Origin: REEB481 sp964586595
Lineage (GTDB): Bacteria; Bacteroidota; Bacteroidia; NS11-12g; UBA955
Direction of reading: 5' to 3'
NCBI GenBank assembly: GCA_964586595.1
Contig: CAZPHB010000018.1
Coordinates: 1-46,253, forward strand
DNA: 46,253 bases
The notes beneath the pieces are model-generated. The model made no database searches, was not told the origin of the DNA, and saw nothing but the letters and a program-made list of their open reading frames with translations. Made by a program: the position numbers and the translations under genes. Position 1 is the first letter of the stretch. The number at the start of each line of letters is the position of its first letter. This document shows positions 14,598-22,494 of the stretch, in pieces.

Positions 14598-17149
14598 ACA
14601 CTTTGAAACGCCGGCTCAAATATGCAACCACCTTTGCCTTCCTGATTTTGTGGGGCATTTCAAACCCATTGCGCGCACAAGGCGATTCATCGCTGTATGA
14701 GCCCTATAATTTTATTGATCCCGAAGAATATACCATCAAGGACATTCGGGTTTCCGGGGCAAAATATATCCAGGAAGCATTGGTAACCATCTACTCCGGT
14801 TTGTCCATCAACCAAAAAATCAGAGTTCCCGGAGATGCCATTCCCACTGCCATTGAAAACCTTTGGAAACAACAGTTTTTCGCCGATATTCAAATTGGCA
14901 TTAAAAAGCTTCCCGGGCGACAGGTCATCCTCACCATCTATGTTTCTGAACGCAGCAAACTCAGCAAGTTCAGCATCAAGGGGCTGAAAAAAGGGGAAAC
15001 CAAAAACCTGCGTGAAGAGATTTCCCTGAAAAGCAACATGATCATTACCCAGAACCTGCTGAATAAAACCCGCAAGGAAATTCTGGATTATTATGTGAAG
15101 AAAGGATATTACAGTGCTTCGGTGGCCTTCAAACGAGAGCCTGAAACAAACAAACCCAATTTCGAAATCATCCGCATCTCTGTGGATAAAGGCGCAAAGG
15201 TCAAGGTGTTTGACATCCACTTTACCGGCAATGAACATTTAACAGATGCCGAACTGCGCAAGGTGTTCAAAAAAACCAAAAGGCTGAACAAGAAATGGAA
15301 CTTCCTGGCGTCCAGTAAATTCATTGAAGAAAAATACGAAGAAGAAAAAGCGGGTATTGAGGAAAAATACAATGCCCTGGGATACCGCGACGCAAGGGTG
15401 CTGTACGATTCTGTCATTCAGATTTCGCCGGACAGGTTGCTGATCAGCATTGGGGTTACGGAAGGCACGCGTTATCACTTCAGAAACATCAGCTGGCGAG
15501 GCAATACCAAATTCCGCAGTGGCATGCTTGATACCTTGCTGGGCATCAAAAATGGCGATGTGTACAATCAAGCCCTCCTTCAGGAACGACTGTTTGCCAA
15601 TACAGGCGGTTTCGACATCCAAACCTTGTACATGGATGACGGTTACCTGTTTTTCAACATGCAACCCGTGGAAGTTGCGGTGAGTAACGATTCCATTGAC
15701 ATGGAAATCCGCATCTATGAAGGCGAGCAGGCCCGGGTGAATCGGGTGACCATCAGCGGAAACACAAAAACCAGTGACCATGTGGTGCTGCGGGAAATCC
15801 GTACCAAACCGGGCGATAAATTCAGCCGCAGCGACATCCAGCGCACCATGCGCGACCTCGCCCAACTGGGTTATTTCGATCCCGAACAAATGGGTGTGGA
15901 TCCAATTCCGAACCAGATGGACGGAACTGTTGACATTAAATATAAGGTTTCCGAAAAACCCAGCGACCAGATTGAACTTTCCGGAGGTTGGGGCGCCAAT
16001 GGCTTTACCGGCAGACCTGCCCTGCTTGGAACCGCGGGCATTACGCTCAACAACTTCAGCATACGGAAGTTGGGCAAACCTTCTTTGTGGAATCCGATTC
16101 CCAGCGGCGACGGTCAACGTCTTTCCCTGCGTGCACAAAGCAATGGCACGTTTTACCAGGGCTATAACTTCAGCTTTACAGAACCCTGGCTGGGTGGCAA
16201 AAAACCCAATTCGTTTTCCGTAAGCCTGTTTCATACCATCAACGCCTACGACTATGCTGTGAAAACAGACCCAAATCGCCGCGTGCTGATGAATACCGGT
16301 GCATCCATCTCCTTTGGAAAAAGGCTGCGCTGGCCCGACGATTTCTTCTCCATGCAATGGGTGTTTTCTTTTCAACGCTACCGCTTTCAGAACCTTTCAG
16401 GTTCCGGATTTGGTTTCCCGGCGGATTTCAAAAATGGGACCTCCTATGTGCCCAGCATCCAATTTGTGCTGACCAGAAACTCTGTCAGTGCGCCTATCTT
16501 CCCTGAAAGTGGAAGCCAGTTTACCTTCAGCTTGCAGGCCACACCCCCTTATTCCGCATTCAGTGGAAAGGATTATGCCAGCATGCTTCCGGCGGATAAA
16601 TACCGTTGGATTGAATACCACAAATGGAAATTTGACGCCAACTGGTACACGCTGTTGTTTAAAAACTGCGTACTCAGTACCCAGGCGCGTTTTGGTTTTC
16701 TTGGATTCTATAACCGCGACCTCGGCATGACCTTCTTCGAACGCTTCCGACTCGGTGGAAGTGGCTTGTTTGGCTTTTCTCTGGCAGGCACGGAAATCAT
16801 TTCTCAGCGCGGTTACGACAACTTTACCGTGAGTGATGCAGCAAGCCGCAGCGAAAGTGGTGTGCCCATCTACAACAAACTCACCACAGAGATCCGCTAC
16901 GCCATCACCAAAAATCCTACAGCTACCGTTTACGGCCATGTGTTTGCAGAAGCCGGAAATGCTTATGTGAATTTCAACAGCTACAATCCTTTCCAGGATT
17001 TGCGCCGCGCCGTTGGGGTGGGGGTTCGCCTGTTCATGCCAATGTTCGGGTTGATTGGCCTGGATTACGCTTATGGCTTCGACTGGCGGCTGGTAGCCGG
17101 AAACAGCAAACCGGGACAATTCCACTTCTTCCTCGGACAGCAATTTTAA
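14594..17149 (+). CDS. bamA: BamA outer-membrane protein assembly factor
   Basis: 851 aa from the TTG at 14594, which overlaps the uppS stop as TTGA. The open frame extends back to 14450, but inside uppS, and only the 14594 (or 14603) start gives a proper signal peptide (MNTLKRRLKYATTFAF..., ending RAQ). About residues 45-400 hold the POTRA repeats that bind nascent barrels; the rest is the 16-stranded Omp85 barrel, ending in Gln-Gln-Phe, a terminal aromatic. It is the central subunit of the BAM complex. Coupling to uppS and the PorG-like genes places it in an envelope-biogenesis operon. The next gene is convergent, 7 bp away. Confidence 0.93.
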   Translation: MNTLKRRLKYATTFAFLILWGISNPLRAQGDSSLYEPYNFIDPEEYTIKDIRVSGAKYIQEALVTIYSGLSINQKIRVPGDAIPTAIENLWKQQFFADIQIGIKKLPGRQVILTIYVSERSKLSKFSIKGLKKGETKNLREEISLKSNMIITQNLLNKTRKEILDYYVKKGYYSASVAFKREPETNKPNFEIIRISVDKGAKVKVFDIHFTGNEHLTDAELRKVFKKTKRLNKKWNFLASSKFIEEKYEEEKAGIEEKYNALGYRDARVLYDSVIQISPDRLLISIGVTEGTRYHFRNISWRGNTKFRSGMLDTLLGIKNGDVYNQALLQERLFANTGGFDIQTLYMDDGYLFFNMQPVEVAVSNDSIDMEIRIYEGEQARVNRVTISGNTKTSDHVVLREIRTKPGDKFSRSDIQRTMRDLAQLGYFDPEQMGVDPIPNQMDGTVDIKYKVSEKPSDQIELSGGWGANGFTGRPALLGTAGITLNNFSIRKLGKPSLWNPIPSGDGQRLSLRAQSNGTFYQGYNFSFTEPWLGGKKPNSFSVSLFHTINAYDYAVKTDPNRRVLMNTGASISFGKRLRWPDDFFSMQWVFSFQRYRFQNLSGSGFGFPADFKNGTSYVPSIQFVLTRNSVSAPIFPESGSQFTFSLQATPPYSAFSGKDYASMLPADKYRWIEYHKWKFDANWYTLLFKNCVLSTQARFGFLGFYNRDLGMTFFERFRLGGSGLFGFSLAGTEIISQRGYDNFTVSDAASRSESGVPIYNKLTTEIRYAITKNPTATVYGHVFAEAGNAYVNFNSYNPFQDLRRAVGVGVRLFMPMFGLIGLDYAYGFDWRLVAGNSKPGQFHFFLGQQF

Positions 17150-17156
17150 ATGTCCT

Positions 17157-18218
17157 TCAGAAGGCTTCGCCGAAGGCAACGTAGAATCCGCGTTGTCCGG
17201 CCAATCCAATTGCGTAGTCAAAGCGCAGGTTTACATTAGCGCGACGATCGGCCAAATACCTGAAGCCAAGTCCTCCATTGGGTTTCAGCAGAAAAGCTTC
17301 GCCTGAATGCCGCATCCAGGCATTTCCAACGCCGGCAAATACCGTAAACCCTGTTCGTTTGCTCAGGCTGCGCCTCCATTCTGATTGCAGGCTGGCCAAA
17401 CGTTCGCCGCGAAATCTTCCGGTAAAATAGCCACGGGCCGCATCGCCTCCATAAGCGGGCAGCTCAAAAAAAGGCGCCTTGCTGCTACCTGTCTGCACAT
17501 AAAAACGCAGCGCCAGTGTTTGGTGTTTCTTGGTGAAGAACCAACGGCTGTCCAGTTTGTGCGTTGCATAGTGCACGCCCGTTCCTGTTCGCTGCACGCC
17601 GCCTTGCCAGCGCAAAAGCATTCCTTTGGTGGCATTGAGCAAATTGTCGCGGCTGTCGTGGCTGCCAATCAATGAAATTCCCAGAACCCTTCCGGCATGC
17701 AGTCCCTCCCAAATTCCGGAATCGCCTTCCATGTACCGCAGTTTTTGAAGGGAAGCATACCTGAGTGCAGCACCTGCGAATATTTTATTGATGCCCATCC
17801 ACTTCAGATATTCAGCCTGTACATCTGTTTTTTGCGCCTGATAGCGTGTATAAGCAGCCTGAGGTGTTGTGGCTCCGGGCAGCCAATAATAATCGGGATA
17901 ACGCGCGGTAAGGATGTTTCCTGAGCTGAATCCCCGATCTTCTCTAAAGTAATAATCCCAGGAAGCGCTGAGTATGCGTTGACGGTTTTGGGTGAAATTG
18001 ACTTCCAGTTTTGCTGCGGACAATCGATGCTTGGGGCTGATCTGGAAGGGCATCATCACCACGGCACCTGCATAAAGTCGGGTCTCAGGAGCATATCCGA
18101 TGGTAGGAACCGGCAAGAGGTGAACGCGTCGGGTGCTGTCGGCAGCAAACGCCGGTGCGCAGCACTGCAAAGCAAGGAGGGAAATCAGCAACAAGCCTTT
18201 CAGCCTACGGGCAACCAT
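17157..18218 (-). CDS. Omp85/BamA-TamA-type barrel without POTRA domains
   Basis: 353 aa with a signal peptide cut near AFA|AD, the only clear signal peptide here not followed by Gln. The whole mature chain looks like a surface-antigen (D15) beta barrel; the C-terminal half holds AARGYFTGRFRG, reminiscent of the VRGY/VRGF substrate loop of Omp85 proteins, and it ends in Phe. There is no room for POTRA repeats. Such short Omp85 relatives are known in Bacteroidota, but their function is largely open. Its start overlaps the end of the NTF2-like gene by 19 bp, so translation is probably coupled. Confidence 0.72.
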   Translation of the reverse strand: MVARRLKGLLLISLLALQCCAPAFAADSTRRVHLLPVPTIGYAPETRLYAGAVVMMPFQISPKHRLSAAKLEVNFTQNRQRILSASWDYYFREDRGFSSGNILTARYPDYYWLPGATTPQAAYTRYQAQKTDVQAEYLKWMGINKIFAGAALRYASLQKLRYMEGDSGIWEGLHAGRVLGISLIGSHDSRDNLLNATKGMLLRWQGGVQRTGTGVHYATHKLDSRWFFTKKHQTLALRFYVQTGSSKAPFFELPAYGGDAARGYFTGRFRGERLASLQSEWRRSLSKRTGFTVFAGVGNAWMRHSGEAFLLKPNGGLGFRYLADRRANVNLRFDYAIGLAGQRGFYVAFGEAF

Positions 18219-18835
18219 ACATCCGCATTGGCCTTCCCTTCAGAAATGCGCATCAGCATTGTTGCGATGAAATCGGCCCGTTTTAAGCCTGCATCGCGCA
18301 GCATTTGTTCCACGCCGCGTTCACCGGCTGTGACCACGTGCAGCAAGTCCAATGTCCACTGATGTTCACGCAGGAAACGCAATTTTAATTCCGTCGGGCT
18401 TCCTTCTACCATCAGCTGAGCCCAGGCAGTATCGCGGTTCACTTCGATGTTCACCAAATCGGTTCCTGTTTGTCCAACATTGCCAATCATGCCGGAATTG
18501 ATGGCATACTCCAGCAATGAAGTTCCGGTCATCACCCTGATTTCCGAATGTGGTACGCGTACACGCAGGGTTAATACCAGCAGCTGACGCATCACGCCCT
18601 GTGACGCAAGCTGTTGCGAGTCGGCAAAGCGGGCCAGGTGCAATACAGAATCGTAGAAGCTGAAGGAGTTGCGGCTGAAATAGCGAAGCGCAGCAGCGGC
18701 ATTTTTTGCGCCAATGGCTTCCTGATATTGACGGAAGCAGGTATTTATCGCGGCAGCATCGCCCTGCGCTTTTAAGGCTGTTGGAAGCAGTCCTGAGCCT
18801 GCAACAAGCAACAGCAAAAGCAAGAATTGTTTCAT
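18200..18835 (-). CDS. Secreted NTF2/SnoaL-like protein
   Basis: 211 aa from the ATG at 18835 (frame extends to a TTG at 18847). The signal peptide ends LKA with Gln next. Residues about 30-160 look like an NTF2-like cone fold: helix INTCFRQYQEAIGAKNAAAA, then RYFSRNSFSFYDSVLHLA, and later strands TAWAQLMVEG and LKLRFLREHQW. No catalytic residues are evident, so it is probably a ligand-binding or structural periplasmic protein. It sits between pgk (23 bp upstream) and the Omp85-type barrel (overlap). Confidence 0.6.
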   Translation of the reverse strand: MKQFLLLLLLVAGSGLLPTALKAQGDAAAINTCFRQYQEAIGAKNAAAALRYFSRNSFSFYDSVLHLARFADSQQLASQGVMRQLLVLTLRVRVPHSEIRVMTGTSLLEYAINSGMIGNVGQTGTDLVNIEVNRDTAWAQLMVEGSPTELKLRFLREHQWTLDLLHVVTAGERGVEQMLRDAGLKRADFIATMLMRISEGKANADVWLPVG

Positions 18836-18858
18836 GCGTAACTGCAATGGGATCTGGT

Positions 18859-20067
18859 TCAGCCGGCCTGTTGTTCTTCCAGCACAGCAGCGATGCCGGG
18901 AAGCACTTTGCCTTCAAAGTATTCCAGCAGTGCGCCCCCGCCGGTGCTGACGTAGCTCACATGTTCTGCCAAGCCAAATTTGTGGATGGCCGCTGCGCTG
19001 TCGCCTCCGCCAATGAGGGTAAAGCTGCCGGCATCGGTGGCTTCGGCAACGGCTTCGGCAACGGTTTTTGTTCCCTGCGCGAAGTTGCTCATTTCAAAAA
19101 CGCCCATCGGGCCATTCCACAATACTGTTTTACTGTCCAGAATCACCTGGCGGTAGGCTGCGGAGGCATCAGCGCCAATATCCAGGCCCATCCAGCCATC
19201 TGGTATGCTGTTGCTCGGTGCGTTTTGGATTTGTGCATCGTTGCTGAATGCATCGGCGCAAATGCTGTCCGTGGGAAGCAGGATCCGCACATTTTTTTCC
19301 GCTGCGCGGGAAAGGATTTCCCTACAGGTGTCCAGGCGTTCGGTTTCGCACAGGCTGCTGCCAATGGCGCCGCCCTGTGCTTTGAAAAAGGTATAGGCCA
19401 TACCGCCGCCGATGAGGATGTTGTCGGCAATTTGGAGCAGGTTTTCTACAATCAGGATTTTATCACTCACCTTGGCACCGCCAACAATGGCGGTAAATGG
19501 ACGGGCGGGCTGTTCCAGCACCTTTTTGGCGTTGGCGATTTCAGCGGCCATCACATACCCGAAGCATTTCTTTCCCGCGAAGAATTGTGCCATCACAGCT
19601 GTGGAAGCATGTGCACGATGGGCTGTTCCGAAGGCATCGTTGATGTAAAAATCGCCCAGAGCAGCCAGTTTGCGTGAAAACTCGAGGTCGCCTTTTTCTT
19701 CTTCCTTGTAGAAGCGCAGGTTTTCCAGCAAAAGCACTTCACCTGCTTTTAAATCTGCGGCCATCATGGTGGCATCACTTCCGATGCAATCGGGTGCGAA
19801 ATGAACCGAAACGCCGCCCAGCAGGCTGGAAAGCCTTTCTTTCACGTGGATGAGCGAGAATTTTTCTTCCGGACCGTTCTTAGGTCTGCCAAGGTGGCTC
19901 ATCACAATCAGAGAACCGCCATCAGACAGAACTTTTTTAAGGGTAGGAATGGCCGCGGCAATACGGCTGTCATCGGTGATTTGGAAGGAAGCATCCAGCG
20001 GTACGTTGAAATCTACGCGGATGAGGGCCTTGCGGCCGGCAAAGCTGAATTGGTCAACGGTATTCAC
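18859..20067 (-). CDS. pgk: Phosphoglycerate kinase
   Basis: 402 aa glycolytic kinase transferring phosphate between 1,3-bisphosphoglycerate and ADP. Landmarks are RVDFNVPLD and SHLGRPKNGPEEKFS in the N-domain substrate site, the AHRAHAST segment, IVGGAKVSDKI, the nucleotide-site region NGPMGVFEM, and the phosphate loop LIGGGDSAAA near the C-terminus. The frame extends to a GTG at 20094, but a minus-strand TACCTTTG -7 box at 20072-20079 lies 4 nt before the GTG at 20067, which also matches the usual start of the family (NTVDQF). The two downstream genes may be transcribed with it. Confidence 0.96.
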   Translation of the reverse strand: MNTVDQFSFAGRKALIRVDFNVPLDASFQITDDSRIAAAIPTLKKVLSDGGSLIVMSHLGRPKNGPEEKFSLIHVKERLSSLLGGVSVHFAPDCIGSDATMMAADLKAGEVLLLENLRFYKEEEKGDLEFSRKLAALGDFYINDAFGTAHRAHASTAVMAQFFAGKKCFGYVMAAEIANAKKVLEQPARPFTAIVGGAKVSDKILIVENLLQIADNILIGGGMAYTFFKAQGGAIGSSLCETERLDTCREILSRAAEKNVRILLPTDSICADAFSNDAQIQNAPSNSIPDGWMGLDIGADASAAYRQVILDSKTVLWNGPMGVFEMSNFAQGTKTVAEAVAEATDAGSFTLIGGGDSAAAIHKFGLAEHVSYVSTGGGALLEYFEGKVLPGIAAVLEEQQAG

Positions 20068-20071
20068 GTGG

Positions 20072-20079
20072 CAAAGGTA
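20072..20079 (-). promoter_or_regulatory. pgk promoter -7 box, 4 nt before GTG
   Basis: Minus-strand TACCTTTG exactly matches TAnnTTTG; CCAC and then the GTG at 20067 follow. A TTG on the same strand at 20099-20097 lies 17 nt upstream, slightly short for a -33 box. The box lies just after the end of the upstream VWA gene. Confidence 0.6.
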
Positions 20080-20090
20080 CGGCGCAGCGC

Positions 20091-21461
20091 TCACCGCAAG
20101 TCACGTTTCACATACAAGAGGATGAACTTCTGATTTCTGTATTCAAACACGCGGTTGCCTGTCGTAATCTGCTGTCCTTCGCGTGCTTTTGCCGGATCAA
20201 ACCAGCCTCCACCGGGAAACATGAGTTTGCCACCGGTTCGGCGGGCGATGTCCACCATCTGCGGATTGATGGAGTTGTTTACGCCACACAACAGCACGTT
20301 TACAGGTTTCTTCACTTTGGTGATGAGCCGAATGTCTTTCACCGGCGCCTGATTGTCGGCAAACATCAAAATGGTATCGGCCTGAGGAAACACTTCTATG
20401 GCTTTGAGGATGGCTTCTACGTTGTTTTCAGCCAGGTCACCGCCGGTTCCTTTACCCATAGCTCTGAAAAGCACAGATTTCAAGGTGTCTAAATCAGTGT
20501 TTTGCACCACGTATAATCCACCCGTTTTTCCGGGAACCTTCCATTCATCAGGCATATTATCACCGTCGTTAAAAAACACAAACCTACCTTCCTGCATGAA
20601 TTGCGGTTTCAATTGCAACCACAATAAAACCTGTATGGTATAAGGCGACATGCTTCCGGTAACATCCTGAACCAATGCGTATTTTTTGAGTGATTTGATT
20701 TTGTTCAGGGTATTTAATACCATCGTATCGGGAATGGAATTCGGATCAAAGGTTTTGGTATGAATGTCGTAACCGCCGGTGCGGCTGCGTTCAATGCTGT
20801 CTCTGACTACCTTCATTTCCGCTTTGCGGAACCAAATACTTTTATGTTCGAAGCGCAGGCCCTGTTTCAGCTTTGTTTTGCTGCGCGGCAAATACAATCC
20901 TGTCGGCACTTTTCTTTTTTTGATTTTGTAGTCGATGTGCAGCGGTACATGGTATTGTGTATCGCGCACCAGGCTCAGTACATATTCCATGTTGCTGATT
21001 TCCTGTGCGGTTTCTTTGGAAGGCGCCACATCTGCCGTGATGACAACAAATCCATGGAAACAACGCGCGGCATTGTCGCGGGTGATGGCGTTCCGCTGTT
21101 CCAGAATTTCCCATTGAATGCCTGCTTTGTTCAGGATTCCCGGCAGTTTTTTTTCCAGGGCTTCAAAGCGTCTTCTGTTCAACTCCGGCTGGTCAAAGTC
21201 TTCCAGTTCTTTGAAGCGCGTGTACACCAGTTTGATGCCCACAATGCTGTCGATGTGGAGCTTCTTGAAATCGGCAGGGTTGGTGAAGGTGGCACCCGCA
21301 AAATCCATGTGCAACAGTCGGGTTTCGGAAGGAAGTTTATCGGTACTCAGTTCACCTACAATGCCCGGTTTCAGGGCCATCAATGTGCGGAGTGATGAAG
21401 ACTGTGTGAAACACAATAAGGGAAACAGAAACGCAGCAAAAACACCAAAATACTTGCTCAT
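20091..21461 (-). CDS. Secreted VWA-like protein
   Basis: 456 aa with a signal peptide ending CFT, then Gln. The N-terminal about 250 residues have no recognised domain. From about residue 258 a VWA-like fold begins: ALVQDVTGSM with DVTGSM at 266-271 giving a MIDAS-like DxTxS pattern, VFFNDGDNMP, GGDLAENNVEAI, and LMFADNQAP. It is predicted to be periplasmic or surface-exposed, in contrast to the cytosolic VWA protein at 2.8 kb. The partner is unknown. It is upstream of pgk on the same strand, but pgk has its own promoter. Confidence 0.7.
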   Translation of the reverse strand: MSKYFGVFAAFLFPLLCFTQSSSLRTLMALKPGIVGELSTDKLPSETRLLHMDFAGATFTNPADFKKLHIDSIVGIKLVYTRFKELEDFDQPELNRRRFEALEKKLPGILNKAGIQWEILEQRNAITRDNAARCFHGFVVITADVAPSKETAQEISNMEYVLSLVRDTQYHVPLHIDYKIKKRKVPTGLYLPRSKTKLKQGLRFEHKSIWFRKAEMKVVRDSIERSRTGGYDIHTKTFDPNSIPDTMVLNTLNKIKSLKKYALVQDVTGSMSPYTIQVLLWLQLKPQFMQEGRFVFFNDGDNMPDEWKVPGKTGGLYVVQNTDLDTLKSVLFRAMGKGTGGDLAENNVEAILKAIEVFPQADTILMFADNQAPVKDIRLITKVKKPVNVLLCGVNNSINPQMVDIARRTGGKLMFPGGGWFDPAKAREGQQITTGNRVFEYRNQKFILLYVKRDLR

Positions 21462-21765
21462 TTTTCAATCAACGCCCAAAAATCCGTTTTATTCTGCTCA
21501 AAACAGGTCTCCGACAGGGATAAAAATGTGTGTAGGCTTTTTAGAAAAGGAACTTTAGCACGTGCCTGTGCAGCAAAGGCCAGGGAGAAATCTGCCGCCA
21601 TGGAACTGGCAACTTACACCAGGCCGTTGTCTTAAGATTCACGGACATATACCGGAAGTATGGCCATTAAGGCGAAGCACAATCATTGTCTGTAGTTTTA
21701 AATGCCGTGGATGCAGCTTGCTGTTTGCCTAAATCTTGCTGTCGGGACTACATCAAATGCGGGCT
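21462..21765 (+). other. Non-coding gap between the VWA gene and bshB1
   Basis: 304 bp without a supportable gene. A degenerate minus-strand -7 box (GATTTTTG, 21477-21484) lies 15 nt before the VWA ATG. No hairpin with a T-run was found after bshB1, so its terminator is unplaced. Confidence 0.5.
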
Positions 21766-22494
21766 TCAGGAAAGATCCATCAGGCTGTGCACCATTGGCG
21801 CGCGCTGCACATGAAATCCCTCCGCGAATTCAACACCTGAAATCCGTCCCATTTCGCGGGCACGTGCTTCCAGGAAGTGGATGAAATCTTTGCCTGAAAT
21901 AGGCGTTTGCGGTTCGTTGGTGTCGGGGTTGTGAAACTGTGTGGTAAAGGCTTTGATGGCCTTCATTTTTCCTTCCCAAAAGGGCGTAATGTCCACCACA
22001 AAATCGGGTTTGGCATGGCGGTCCTGGATGTAATGAAACACCTGATCGGGGCGCCAGGGTTCCTGTACTTCATCTTCCAACCAGGTTTCAATGCGGCGTA
22101 ACCCTGACAGGAAACAGGCGCGGGCCACCAGTTCCGCAGCGCGCCCGTGGTCCGGATGGCGGTCGGAAAGGGCATTGGCGAGCACCACGCGGGGTTGGTA
22201 CTTGCGGATGATGCGGATGATTGCGCGTTGATGTTCCTGATCGTTGATGAAAAAACCGTCGGCAAAGCCCAGGTTTTCGCGGGCGCTCAATCCGAGGATC
22301 AAAGCAGCTTCTGCAGCTTCTGCAGCGCGTGTTGCTGCATTGCCCCTGGTGCCCAGTTCACCGGCAGTCAGGTCAATGATGCCGATGCTGTTACCCAATG
22401 ATTTTTGCTTCAGCAGGGTACCGGCGGCACTCAGTTCCACATCGTCCGGATGGGCGCCAAAGGCAAGGATGTCCAACTTCACCGCTGCTGCCAT
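21766..22494 (-). CDS. bshB1: Bacillithiol biosynthesis deacetylase BshB1
   Basis: 242 aa LmbE/PIG-L-fold zinc deacetylase that removes the acetyl group from GlcNAc-malate, the product of BshA. The zinc motif AHPDD is at about residues 14-18 and SDRHPDHGRA in the middle supplies the remaining His/Asp. Two starts are possible: the ATG at 22494, used here, which overlaps the preceding gene by 16 bp, and the GTG at 22482, which forms a GTGA overlap with that gene's stop and matches the family start (KLDILAFGAHPDD). It follows the glutaminyl-cyclase-like gene on the same strand. Confidence 0.93.
   Translation of the reverse strand: MAAAVKLDILAFGAHPDDVELSAAGTLLKQKSLGNSIGIIDLTAGELGTRGNAATRAAEAAEAALILGLSARENLGFADGFFINDQEHQRAIIRIIRKYQPRVVLANALSDRHPDHGRAAELVARACFLSGLRRIETWLEDEVQEPWRPDQVFHYIQDRHAKPDFVVDITPFWEGKMKAIKAFTTQFHNPDTNEPQTPISGKDFIHFLEARAREMGRISGVEFAEGFHVQRAPMVHSLMDLS

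Noticed and set aside
15239..16375. 378-aa open frame opposite bamA
   Set aside because: It lies entirely inside the POTRA and barrel coding region of bamA and has a His/Phe-rich composition without a family match.
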